A stretch of 64,000 bases of DNA, from contig NC_134569.1 of assembly GCF_050947875.1 (NCBI RefSeq), positions 15,973,631 through 16,037,630 on the forward strand. Direction: 5' to 3'. A program made the translations under genes and the position numbers. Every line of letters starts with the position of its first letter. The stretch's first letter is position 1. Shown one piece after another: positions 42,429 to 52,897 of this stretch. Source of the stretch: Dermacentor variabilis (taxonomy: Eukaryota; Arthropoda; Arachnida; Ixodida; Ixodidae). Under the pieces are notes generated by a model. It ran no database searches, was not told the DNA's origin, and worked only from the letters and a program-made list of their open reading frames with translations.

Positions 42429-43768
42429 CACATGTACAGTACTCAGAGGACTCAGGAGAATACCATTCGGAACGATAATGAACAGGATACAGAAAATCCT
42501 CCTATAACTAGGGAAGAGGTCAGAAGGGCTTTGCAAGACATGAAACGGGGAAAAGCGGCAGGAGATGATGGCATAACAGTAGATTTAATCAAAGATGAAG
42601 GAGACGTAATGCTAGGAAAGCTGGCGGCTCTCTATACGAAGTGTCTATCGACTGCAAAGGTCCCAGAAAACTGGAAGAATGCAAACGTTATACTAATCCA
42701 CAAAAAGGGAGACGTTAAAGAATTGAAAAATGATAGGCCGATTAGGTTACTCCCAGTATTATATAAAATATTCACCAAGATGATGCCCAACAGAATAAGG
42801 GCAACACTGGACTTTATTCAAACAAGGGAACAGGCAGGTTTCATTAAGGCAGGTTTCTACAATGGATCACATCCATTTCATTAATCAGGTAATCGAGAAA
42901 CCCGCAGAGTACAATTAGCCTTTCTATATTGCTTTCATAGATTACGAAAAGGCATTTCATTCAGTAGAGATACCAGCAGTCATAGAGGCATTGCGTAATC
43001 AATGAGTACGGACCGCTTACGCAAATACCTTGGAATATATCTAGAGATTCCGCAGCTACCTTAATTCTACACAAGAAAAGAAGGAAGATACCTGTAAAGA
43101 AAGGAGTCAGACAAGGAGACACAATCTCCCCAATGCTATTCACTACGTGCTTGGAAGAAATATTCAAGCTTTTAAACTGGGAAGGTTTGAAAGTAAGGAT
43201 CGACGGCGAATACCTCAGTGACCTTCGGTTCGCCGATAACATTGTTCTATTCAGCAACACTGTAGACGAGTTACAACAAATGATTGAGGGCCTTAACAGA
43301 GAGAGTGTAAGAGTGGGGCTGAAGATTGATATGCAGAAGACAAAGATAATGATGAACAAACGGGCAAGGCAACAAGAATTCAGGATCGCCAGTCAGCCGC
43401 TAGAGTCTGTGAAGGAGTACGTTTACCTGTTAACTAATCACAGGGAACCCTGACCATGAGAAGGAAATTCACGGAAGAATAAAAATAGGTTGGATCGCAT
43501 ACTGCAGACATCGTGAGCCCCTGACTGGAAGCCTACCGTCATCATTAAAAAGGAAGGTATACAATCAGTGTATTTTACCGGTGCTGACATATGGGGCAGA
43601 GACTTGGAGACTGACAAAGAAACTTGAGAACAAATTAAGGACTGTGCAAAGAGCGATGGAACGAAGAATGCTAAGCATAACTTTAGGAGACAGAAAGAGA
43701 GCGGTTTGGATCAGAGAGCAAACGGGTATAGACGATATTCTAATAGACATTAAGGGAAGGAAATAGCA
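42414..43768 (+). pseudogene. RTE reverse transcriptase, frameshifted
   Basis: 42414-42884 carries RT motifs ITREEVRRALQDMKRGKAAG, DGITVDLIKDEG, WKNANVILIHKKGD and NDRPIRLLPVLYKIFTK; a frameshift follows near 42850. 42900-43130 continues with YEKAFHS (F-Y-E-K-A-F core, usual DYEKAFD, last Asp replaced by His) and KGVRQGDTISPMLF. 43133-43453 has the catalytic region as LRFADNIVLFS, where FADD has become FADN, losing a catalytic Asp. 43581-43766 holds TYGAETWRLTKK and QRAMERRMLSITLGDRKR. Two substituted catalytic Asp residues and several frameshifts show a dead copy. Confidence 0.85.
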
Positions 43769-43912
43769 CTGGGCAGGTCATGTAATGCGCAGATTAGATA
43801 ACCGTTTGACCATTAGGGTGACAGAATGGGTGCCAAGAGAAGGGAACCGCAGTAGAGGACGACAGAAGAGTAGGTGGTGCGACGAAATCAGGAAATTTGG
43901 GGGTGCTAGTTG

Positions 43913-44055
43913 GATTAATCATTAATCAAAAGACTAGCGCATATAACAGGGACCCAGACAGAGAAGACAACAGGACGAGTGTCTGGGTCCCTGTTATATG
44001 CGCTAGTTTCTTTATTAATGATGACACACCAACTAGCCCAGCTTTCTGCCTTGAT
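43913..44055. mobile_element. Foldback insert in the RTE element
   Basis: Flanked by the 9-bp direct repeat tgctagttg (43904-43912 and 44056-44064). Contains a 27-bp perfect inverted repeat (43933-43959 and 43981-44007) around a 21-base loop, extended outwards by imperfect pairing. The other RTE copy at 58240-58290 reads straight through this point. No coding capacity. Confidence 0.7.
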
Positions 44056-44140
44056 TGCTAGTTGTAATCGGCTGGCGCAGGACATGGGTAATTGCAGATC
44101 GCGGGGAAAGGCCTTCGTCCTGCAGTGGACGTAAAATAGG

Positions 44141-44142
<2 letters not shown>

Positions 44143-44205
<63 letters not shown>
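44143..44205 (+). repeat. (ATT)n RTE tail microsatellite
   Basis: About 21 ATT units directly after the RTE 3' end. Confidence 0.96.
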
Positions 44206-44207
<2 letters not shown>

Positions 44208-44700
44208 GAAGTAAGGATAGTAGTTTTATCGACCGTGTAAACTTGTAAACATACGCATGCTAACAAAATTAACAAGCATAGTGTCAAACACGCACAAACA
44301 CGAACACATCTCACTCGATGACTGCGGGAACTCGCTGTCACAACGCTGCAGTGAGGAAGTGCGGCAGCAGGAGCGAGCGAATCGGCCTTCGTGCTGCGTC
44401 TCGCATCAACGCGAACTAAACCGCAGGGCTGCTCGGAGTAGAACCCGCCCCCCCCCCGCCCCTTCGTACCCTCAGTCTCGCGCACGGCGGAAGACGGCGC
44501 GCTTCCTTCCCGCTTCCCTCCTTTGCGCACGCGAGATTGAGCTGCGATCGCCGGCTCACACTCACGCGCTTTCACTTGCACATACAGCACACGGTGCTCG
44601 GCGACGACTTTCACGCATATGGGCTTAATACGCAACATCACGGCGACGCTGAAGAAGGAAATTCGCCTGGAGTGTCCATATAATTGCTATCTCAATAATA
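44206..44700 (+). repeat. Repeat family B, copy 2, right part
   Basis: Matches 2116-2800 (gaagtaaggatagtag, cgtgtaaacttgtaaaca, cgaacacatctcactcgatg, tcacggcgacg, cgcctggagtgtcca) with internal indels. The GC-rich frames inside are not genes. Confidence 0.8.
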
Positions 44701-44807
44701 CAAGAGGTCAGGATAGTAAGTATACAACGCCACTGCCTTGGCGCCATCCTCAGCACACGTGCGCTTGACCCTGACGTGGAATTATGAGTCATGCGACGAC
44801 GGTTTTA

Positions 44808-45122
44808 TCGGTAATACATTTTTTAAAGCGCAGCTCTTATACGTCCGTTCCTGGGTTGAGCGTCGCCGTCTCTCAGCGTAACCGTGCGAACGCACTCGTA
44901 CCACTGCTCGTGCCTTCATTGACGTCGTCTTCCATAGTTGGCTCCGATGCCGCTCATACCAGCGTTCCCACACAGCCACTCCCTCTGTGAAGCCGCTAAC
45001 GACACTGGCCCACCGCCAGTCGGTGCGGTGATTTCGGTCTCAAGTTATTTGGCTCAATATATCACGAAATGGAAACAGGTATACTGCTGCGCTCAAATTT
45101 CGCAGTGGGGGGCATCGTAATT
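44808..45122 (-). repeat. Repeat family A, copy 2 (short, internally deleted)
   Basis: Has both family ends (acattttttaaagcgcagctct on the left; ctgcgctcaaatttcgca then cgtaattgttgg on the right) and the words ggctcaatatatcacgaaatgg, but lacks most of the middle found in the other copies. Confidence 0.65.
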
Positions 45123-45985
45123 GTTGGACATTTTTTAGAGCGCAGTTCTTAGGCGTCCATTTCTATTGCGAGCGTCGGCCTTGTCCGACGGTGTCGGCGT
45201 AACCGAGCGAACGAGCGCCGCGAAGAATGAAAGCGAACGCAGAACGCAGCGGGAGATGAAAGATAAACGATAGCGCAGGAGGAGGATGCAGCGGAACCGT
45301 GAGGTGGAAAACGGAGGCGGAGGAGAGGGAAGACAGCCTGCGCATCCGCAGAGTTGCCGGCGGCCAAGGCGAGGGCGATCTCATTTGCGCTTCCGAGGGA
45401 GGGGGGGGGAGGCAGGGCGCCGTGAGGTGAGGAGGGCTACGCTCGTCCGCAGCGTCAGCTTCTGAGGACCAACTGAGGTCAGTCCGCGGCACCAGCGTAA
45501 GTGACGGGTATCACTGCTCCTGCAAGGGGCGATGGCGAGTGGCTACGAGTAAGGCTCGACGTGACCCTACCTTGGGTGTTGTCGCCGCTGCCACTGGTGG
45601 CACGACTTCCCCACAATGAAGGGCCGTTCTCGTCGCTGGTGGGAAAAAGCATAAGAAAAGCGTATAGCGCCGCGCAAAGTGGGGCTGTGCGCCGACGACG
45701 GCTACGATATGGCGCCAGATTAGCGCACGCCTTCTCTATGGAAACAAAGCGCTGCATGAGCGGAGGTCTGTCTGCGGCGGCTTCTTTGAATCGCACCCAC
45801 GCGTCACCCACGCGCTGTCTCTCGCGATCTGCCGATTAGCGATGCAGACTTCGCTCCGTTTGGAACGTGCCGCACGAGACAGATTGTCTGTGCCAGCCAA
45901 TATATCGCGAAATAAAAACACGTATAAAGATGTGCTCGAATTTCGTATTAGGAAGTACGTAATCGTCGGTGAATTTTTTTTTTTT
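45123..45985 (-). repeat. Repeat family A, copy 3 (long)
   Basis: Starts acattttttagagcgcagtt and ends cgtattaggaagtacgtaat. Reverse-complement match to 10686-11318 over both ends (ctcgcgatctgccgatt, gaggtctgtctgcggcggc, cgtaaccgagcgaacgag), with about 230 extra bp in the middle. It follows copy 2 directly in the same orientation. Confidence 0.7.
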
Positions 45986-48612
45986 TTGCTCTCGTGCAAG
46001 TGAGTCGTCCTCGATATTTGCAATAAATAGTCTTACACTATATTTAACGAATAATTTCAGCGCTTTCAAGCGGAGGAAGAAAACAGGGCATCAGAACGAA
46101 TGCTAGCCTTCAACTACATATACGCACGCGTGATAAGTAGTGATAGACATGCGCTTTGGTGGTACGCTTTTCTGATCTACACGGTCTAATTTTTTTCCTG
46201 GAAAAATCAGTTGAATACCAGCTTTCCTCATGTCCTGTTTCATTCTTTCTTAAAAGCGGTGGAAACGCGCTCCCATCATCTTCCATATTGAATGATCATT
46301 GATTTGATAAACTATCGCTCTTACACGAAAGTGACTTAATATTCCGACATAATCATTTTCTAGCGGCCTAAAGCAAAACCGGTAAATAAAAGACAATCAT
46401 ATGTGAAACTTTAATGTATGCCCAAAGTACCTGCAATAGCTTTGTAGAAGTTAGACGGATAAACTACGGAGTCTAAAACGCCTCCATTAAGAGCCCAGAT
46501 GCATGTGAAGTAGTAAGAAATGTATTCATACGCACAAAGCTCTGACTTAACGGAGTTCGATTTTTTTTTCCGAATCTTCCCTAATTTCTGTCTCAGTTCA
46601 CGAACACAAATTTCGTTCACGGTCGCTCACTCTGGAGCAACGCCGGAGATGTATGCGGCCTACCGAGTTGTGACGATCGCCTATCATTTCGCTGCCATTG
46701 CAGTTCTTCATCCGTACGACAACATTCGATAAAGAGACTGCACTGCTGATGTACTGTCCGCTCTGCACTGTACAATGTTGTTCGCAGGCCTTTTTTCGTG
46801 GTCATTGTCCTCTTTTATTTTGTGCCAGTTAACATGCGGCAATCTTTGTATGACCTTCGTGTTCAGATGAGGTGGATCTTTCTATCATGACGCAAGTGAA
46901 AGCCTCTGTATCCGTACACTTTATTATGTTTGCCCGTCTTCGCTCATCTGCTTTACGAATAATTAACTAGGCGATGAACAGGTGGCATCTGCATGCACCG
47001 GGTGATCGATATTATAGAATTAAAGTATAATTGACAAATAGCGACTGAGTTTATAAACCTTCAACGATGCACTGGCCCGCCTATACAGGTTCTTAATGCG
47101 ACCATTTTGAGCTATTTGATTATATGCAGAAACATTCAAATGAAGATAGTCGTCGGGCTGATGTCATAACTAAACGCATCTAATATTTGCAGCTGTTGTA
47201 ATTAGTTCGCCAGTTTTTATTATCATTCTTAGTCTACCATTACCATCTGCAACGAGGGCACGTCACGTTCTGTCAAGGTAGCTTAAATCGCAAGTCATGA
47301 GTGACATGAAGCCTTTTCGCTTTTGAATTCAGCTCGATAAGTGTGAAATATGAAGGAGACACTTCCAAATAGACAGGTTGTCACAAATGGCCCGCAATAT
47401 GTCTCGTTCGCTTTTTTGATAGACGGTGACCGCGAATGCAATCTTGGTGAATGCTATGTTCCATAAAGATCCCTGCCTGACTTGAGAACCCCTGAGAGCC
47501 CGTAATCCACTCACTACAATGTCGCTAGAGAAAATGACACCTCTACGCGGTACTGGGAAAGTAACGATGTCATTTGTTTTTTCAGGATGGGCACGTTCAT
47601 ATTTAACGTATGTGCTTTGGCACCAGCGTCATTAACAATTTGTGCATTGTGTGTGTTTGTGGACATGTGCGTGTCCACAAACAGACGCACGTTGGCAAAA
47701 GGAATAATACGCTATAGTTATCGCAGAAAAGCTGGGTGCGACAAATAAAACCGAACCAATTGGTTTTACACCCTGGTGAAACACCTTCAGAACATAAAGC
47801 TAAAGGAGAAACGGATGAATGTTTTGGCGAAGCGGATGGGAAATCGTCAAAAGCAGCAACAGCACTGGACATGAATGTAAACATTGTATAAGAATGCACT
47901 ATTAAAACCAAAGTCTCATGACTAGTTCAAAAACGGGTCGGCGCTACAAATACGTGACGCATGCCATAAGCCACACCTCTATCACAGCTGCTGGAAAAAA
48001 CACTGCATCAAACTCGCAAATGTATGCAGGTCCTCCGACGGTCAATTCGCCGTCGCAAAGCACAATCAGCGTGTAATCTACGCGGCAGCGACCTTCGGTA
48101 TGCCTCAGAGCATGTGCAAAGCACTCCACGATCCGTGTCAGTATATATGCACTTAAGCAAAGACAGAGCCAATGTATCAGCACTTCTAGCAAATGTCCAG
48201 TCGGCTTAAAAGCGCGAGAGAACCGCGCATTTATTTTTCAGACGGAAAGCCGATGTTTCCTCGTTCTTTTTACGGCTAAGGTTACGCACGCTTTGCTCTC
48301 TCGGGTGATTTGTCGCCTTCCCGCCGCCACGGACAACAGAGAAAACAATTCAGGCAGAGAGAGTGGTGGTATCTGATGTTGCATTCGGCACAGAGATACG
48401 ACTCCATGTAACGATAATCGGGGCCATACAGAAGTGGAAGAAAGAAGCCCCCGATAGCGGTTGCAGCCAAGCGTCGACGATAGAGCTTTCGGCCAGTCAG
48501 CAGCAGCAGCTGTGGGGAGAAGGAGACTTCGAGTGCGGCTGGTCGGAGCGGTTTTCAGCGGCGGGCTCCGTGCCTGACGCCGGGAGCGCACGCCTGCGAA
48601 GTGCCGCTTACT
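45986..48612. other. Upstream region of the EB-module gene, otherwise unassigned
   Basis: No gene accepted. Minus frames at 47329-47514 and 47944-48192 look mildly coding-like but show no domain. A 12-bp hairpin (tgtttgtggaca / tgtccacaaaca, 47654-47683) is the clearest landmark. 48440-48612 is GC-rich without a TATA box and should hold the 5' UTR and a TATA-less promoter of the gene that starts at 48613 (inference). Confidence 0.4.
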
Positions 48613-48700
48613 ATGGCGCCCGGAAAGCTGCTCGGAAGGCTGCTAATCGTCGCCATCGTGTCGCTGTTTGATGCCATCGACGACGCGGATGCAGACGATG
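48613..48700 (+). CDS. EB-module type I membrane protein, exon 1 (signal peptide)
   Basis: First of six visible exons (48613-48700, 58841-58969, 60599-60757, 62315-62423, 63792-63865, 63950-63978) that join to exactly 196 codons with no stop. Exon 1 gives 29 codons plus one base: MAPGKLLGRLLIVAIVSLFD is a basic-hydrophobic signal peptide, followed by an acidic DDADADD run. The ATG has A at -3 and G at +4, a strong start context. The donor is gatg|gtgagg (phase 1). The whole protein would be secreted through the membrane with two small disulfide-rich EB/EGF-like modules outside (residues 38-70 and 80-117), one helix (138-160) and a cytoplasmic tail. EB modules are found in invertebrate adhesion and receptor proteins; partner and function are unknown. 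Extra exons inside the 10.1-kb intron 1 cannot be excluded. Confidence 0.7.
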
Positions 48701-50329
48701 GTGAGGCACTCTGCGGCGCTGACGCGTCAGGCGGTGTCGCGCTGACGTGCAGTGGCCACTTTTATTCCCGAGCTGGGTGTTTGACGAATAAGCATCCATG
48801 CTGATTTGCTTGATTTCCTTACTGGTTTGCCTGCTGAAATTATAGAGACAATCTGTAGACAAAGGTAGTTAGTTACCAAGTCTATTCGCTTTGGCCTATA
48901 AGAAAGCGAGCGGTCCATAGACATGCCAATTGAGTGTTTGCACAAGGTCTACAGACAATTAACGACATAAAGCGCAAAGTCATCAGTCTTTCATCTGTCT
49001 ATAGACTTTCTGTGGATTGGTCAAACTCTTACCAGAGCAGGCTGGAGGATCGCCGCAATTAGTAAAACATGAATTGTAATTTCCTGAGCGCGGTAACACA
49101 GACATTTGCCTCGATCTTATAAGCAAAGATTCCAGCTCACATCAGCCTAAATATAAAGGCTCACAGGCGTGCGCTGCAAATTATACGAGGACACTGATTT
49201 AAACCCAGCTCAAGGTAGTCATGTCCCGTCGTTCCTAATGTAAAATAGCAATTCAATACATGACTGCTATGTGAAGTGATGCCACTTAGCAATTCGGCGC
49301 AGCACGTCTGAATACGGATTTAAGATATGTATCCTCTTGACCGCATGCTCCGCTACGCCTCGTAGAGGGATAACAGATCCCAGTCAAGACACATTTTTTG
49401 TTAGTTTTCTTTTGTCTCTGTTCCAGGCACCGCATTACGAAATGATATTGAAATTCGTGCCAGAGGCACGTACAGCGTTATCGGAAACCACAAGCCTGAA
49501 TTCGCGTTTGGACTTTCAGCAGCGCGTCACTAAGTAGCCCGCAAATGCACTTATCGCCGAATGAATAAATTTTTCCCAAACGTACTTCGTATATAGTGTG
49601 CACTCATGTATGAAAATGGGCTAGCTGGCGAGACGTTTAGGGTGATCCGGTAAAATCTTGGATTACCTGCAATAGCGTCTGATCGTGAGTTGTTTGTACG
49701 GCTTCACGACACACGCGACCGAGAAAATGCAGACGGTAACGTTACAAATCGGAGCGAGAAGGTTTCGGAATCTCTTCATCTTAAGAAAAAAGCGCCGACA
49801 GAAAAGGTACTCTGTGAAGTAGATATAAACAACGGTACTATACTGGCGACTATCAAACATTTTTTTGAAGAAGAAACTGAACATATACAGTCAGGGACAT
49901 GTACAGGCGCGCATGTGATAGCACTAGGCCATCTTTAAAAACTCGACAACATTAAATAATACGTAACTCGTCAAGTGCTTAGAAGGCAACTTGTCTGTTT
50001 GGACGTCAATGAAACAAAAGTTCAGCTACCAACCCGTCAGCGTTTGCATGAGGATGTGAAAAGCTTCGATTACGTCACGCGTAGCTCTGCGCTTGTGCAG
50101 TTGTTCGAAGGAAGCGCGAAATCTTGTGTGCTGGCAATCGGTGAGGTCGCTTTTGGATCTTCCGTACGAAATGATGGTAATTTCCGAAGTATTTTCTAAC
50201 TCAACGGATACCAGCACTGCTATTAGTGCTCATTGCTTAAAAGCACACGGATAACATCCATTAATGACTGTAGTGCCTCATCATGCCTCAACTGCCATGC
50301 CTCATCAACAGGTGTAGTGCGCGTCACAG
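48701..50329. other. Intron 1 of the EB-module gene, left part, unassigned
   Basis: No repeat family or exon recognised. Short open frames only, among them 49690-49938. Confidence 0.4.
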
Positions 50330-50930
50330 CAGGGGCAGCACACTGACTCCTTGACAATAGGTGATACTACAGCCATTCCGCCAGGCGGTCATATTTACCG
50401 GCTTCTGCCTCCGACGTGACCTCAGCATCGGCTGCGCGCGGCACTCAAAGTAGGCGGATATCGTATAGTATTCTTCACAGAAGCCTGGTAGGCAGTCGGT
50501 GACGAGGTCGGCGACACCGGACAATTTCAGTGGCTTCTCTGTAGGTCGAATTTCCCCTGATGGCGAACTCATTCTTTCATTCTTAACTAGAGGACAGTCT
50601 TTGGATGTGGCTACACACAAGATCCATGGCAGTTCGAGCGTACTTGAATCTGGCTGCACGGTAGGCGCCTTCTGTGAGGTCGTCCGTGCACTGGGCACAA
50701 ACCACTGAACTGGTGCACACGACCTTCACGTGTCCAATATTTGTATACTCGTGGCAACAAAGCAGTTTTCGAACGGGCAAACTGTGCATCGGAAGTGGTC
50801 GACTTTTGACATATTCGGGAAAACAATCACCCTCAAACACAAACTTGACAAAGTTAGCGCGTGTTCCCGAGGCGGCCGATGTGCTCAGCGTTAATACCTT
50901 GGGTGGTTTGGTTTGATTTGCCTTCTATGG
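50330..50930 (-). pseudogene. LINE ORF1 fragment with decayed zinc knuckle
   Basis: The minus frame at 50583-50840 reads LPVRKLLCCHEYTNIGHVKV then VCTSSVVCAQCTDD, which aligns with LINE ORF1 knuckles (CX2CX4HX4C then VVCxxC). One Cys of the first knuckle is lost (HEY where a Cys is expected). Downstream frame is broken by stops. It lies in intron 1 in reverse orientation to the host gene. Confidence 0.5.
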
Positions 50931-51019
50931 AGCGCATAACTTGTGCCGGGGGATTGGTCAAGATTTGGATATTAGGAAATTGTTGTTAATACTGAAATTG
51001 GTTAAGCAGTCGGGAGGGA

Positions 51020-51183
51020 ATTAATAAAATGTATTATATGAATAACTTAAGAAAGTCCCCTGAAACAACTATAAATTCCTCCACGGCTGAGCAAACATCC
51101 CTGTGGTAGTTTCTAAGAGAGGAGGCCCCTAGAAAAAGACTATTCAGAATGGAAATATTTATACCAAGTTGGCTAAACCTTGA
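51020..51183. repeat. Repeat shared with 20190-20345
   Basis: Second copy of the unnamed repeat (ccacggctgagcaaacatcc, gagaggaggcccctag, ggctaaaccttgatt). It abuts the decayed Gypsy to its right. Confidence 0.65.
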
Positions 51184-51184
51184 T

Positions 51185-51860
51185 TCAATTTTTTTTCACG
51201 CAAAGAAGAAAAGCGACAGCAGAATAAGAAAAGCTGGTTTCGTTTCGCTTGAGTCGTATCACCTCGGAAGTTCGCAAATATACGAGCTGCTCCTTGAAAC
51301 GCTGCCACCACAGGCACTGGCAAACGTACGTGACATCCTCGTATACCGCTGGTCGAAACTGCGTACACGGCAATCAAAGGGACTCTCCTTCGCCGCCTCG
51401 TCCCGCCTGCACATCACCGTATCCAGCAGCTCCCGACTACCGAGAAGCTTAGTGACAGATGTCCAACCCAGTTTCTGCGTCATCTTCAGCACATCTACAC
51501 GGCGACACAGCAAATTCCCTCGACATGGCCGTACTACGCGAGTTGTTACTGAAGCGTCTTCAGGCCAACGTACGATTGACTTTCGTCTAAGCTCATAAAA
51601 GATCATTGTCGTAACTAGCCGAACTGGCCCACGACATAATGGACTTGCGACGGCAGCCACAGCGCTAGCTGTAGGTGTCCGGTGTCCAAGCTCGATTGAC
51701 TCCGGGAAACAATAGAAAAGCTCGCGTCTCAAGTAGCCGAATTGCGCCAAGAACTTTGAGACACTCCGCATCTCTATTCTGTCCACTTCATCAGCCTCTC
51801 TCGCCTCCTTCTGCACGTCTGTCGTTTCCGCAAGCTTCACGCAGTTTTTCACCGCAGAAC
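51185..51860 (+). pseudogene. Gypsy gag remnant
   Basis: Plus frames contain YELLLETLPPQALANVRDIL (the LPPxxxxxVxDIL block of this Gypsy group), then in a shifted frame RRLVPPAHHRIQQLPTTEKL...CPTQFLRHLQHI and, further on, ELAHDIMDLRRQPQ. These match, from memory, the capsid region of arthropod Gypsy gags. At least three frame changes. Confidence 0.65.
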
Positions 51861-51949
51861 CTGTGCTACTACCGTTTCGGTGCCACTACGTTTTGATGCT
51901 GCTGCTAGTCAATGTGCTTCTCCCTGTTCATGGCACGCAGGAGAAGCTG

Positions 51950-52339
51950 TGGCCGGTCGCCTGTAATACAGCAGCAGGCGACCACGGCCACTCTGCAAGC
52001 CGCCTTTTCTACGTCCCCGGGCGTAAGCACCGGCTTGCGGTGGCTTGTTGACACCAGGCCGAAGTCGTCCTTATCCCTGCGTCTCAAATTGATCGGCGTC
52101 TCCTCGCAAAATCAACCCCCTTTCAGGCTATTAACTCTTCGGTTATTGCAACCTACGGTCAGAAGTCTCTCACCATTGACCTTGGCTTCAAAAGGCGGTT
52201 TCAATGGCTGTTCTAGATAGCAGATGTCCGCTATGCAATCTCAGGAGCCGATTTCTTTAGACATGCCTTTTTTTAGACAAAACCTTTTCTACCTGCTCGT
52301 GGACATGAAGCGCTGTCACCTGGTTGATACGAAACTTTG

Positions 52340-52340
<1 letters not shown>
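51950..52340 (+). pseudogene. Gypsy protease remnant
   Basis: Shifted frames read SASRLFYVPGRKHRL, LRWLVDTRPK (position of the D-T-G active site; the Gly is replaced), INSSVIATYGQKSLTIDLGF and, at 52224-52340, DVR...[25 protein letters not shown], the usual GADFLRHF...LVDMK end of the protease region. Active-site loss and frameshifts. Confidence 0.75.

Positions 52341-52342
<2 letters not shown>

Positions 52343-52422
<80 letters not shown>
52343..52422. repeat. (TA)n microsatellite
   Basis: About 40 TA units, directly left of the palindrome. Confidence 0.96.
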
Positions 52423-52428
<6 letters not shown>

Positions 52429-52440
52429 AAACGATGAGCC

Positions 52441-52480
<40 letters not shown>

Positions 52481-52498
52481 GGCTCATCGTTTTGCTTT
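52423..52498. other. Perfect 76-bp palindrome with (AT)n centre
   Basis: Left arm aaagcaaaacgatgagcccc (52423-52442), 18 AT units, then the exact complement (52479-52498). As (AT)n is itself self-complementary the whole 76 bp folds on itself. The right arm runs into Gypsy RT sequence, so the left arm is an inverted copy of that edge. Confidence 0.95.
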
Positions 52499-52605
52499 GC
52501 CTACATTGACGATCTCATCGCTAGTAAAGATGCCAAGACGCACAAAGCATATCTCCGTCAACTGTTTACTCGCCTGCTTGATTATGATGTTCTCACCAAT
52601 GCTAA

Positions 52606-52817
52606 GGGCTCATTCACACTAGGCCTACCGACTCTCGGCGACAGCGTTTCTTCCTTCGTGTCGGCGCCTCCGTCACACTGTACCGACGCCGACAACATGC
52701 CAACGCTCGACGGAGAGCTCGGCATCGACAGAGGCGCCCACGCGAAGGCAAAAAACGCTGCCGCCGACAGTCAGCAGACCGAAATCGGTGTCCGGTAGGC
52801 CTAATATTAGTGAGCCT
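52606..52817. mobile_element. PIF/Harbinger-like MITE with TAA target duplication
   Basis: 212 bp with imperfect inverted ends (GGGCTCATTCACACTAGGCC on the left; AGGCTCACTAATATTAGGCC as reverse complement of the right; both followed by TACCG). TAA flanks both sides (52603-52605, 52818-52820). Excising it with one TAA restores an in-frame Gypsy peptide (TNA-N-KCEFG). A 3-bp TAA duplication and this style of end are typical of PIF/Harbinger; the family is inference. Confidence 0.8.
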
Positions 52818-52897
52818 TAACAAATGTGAGTTTGGGTTATCAGAGATGTTCTAGGACATCGCATCACCAAGCAAGGCATCACTCCGATGCCCGACAA

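Larger units (their letters stand above)
42429..44205 (+). mobile_element. RTE-type LINE inserted in repeat B
   Basis: 5'-truncated RTE with RT and C-terminal domain, itself interrupted by a 143-bp hairpin insert (43913-44055), ending with ctgcagtggacgtaaaatagg and an ATT tail (44143-44205). Both sides continue repeat B exactly where the intact copy at 2045-2800 is unbroken. Confidence 0.85.

Noticed and set aside
44033..44641. 202-codon minus frame with poly-Asn
   Set aside because: It crosses the ATT microsatellite tail of the RTE and the border with repeat B, so it is not a gene.
47329..48470. Chain of minus frames upstream of the EB-module gene
   Set aside because: Individually coding-like but no domain, no consistent splice sites and no shared phase.
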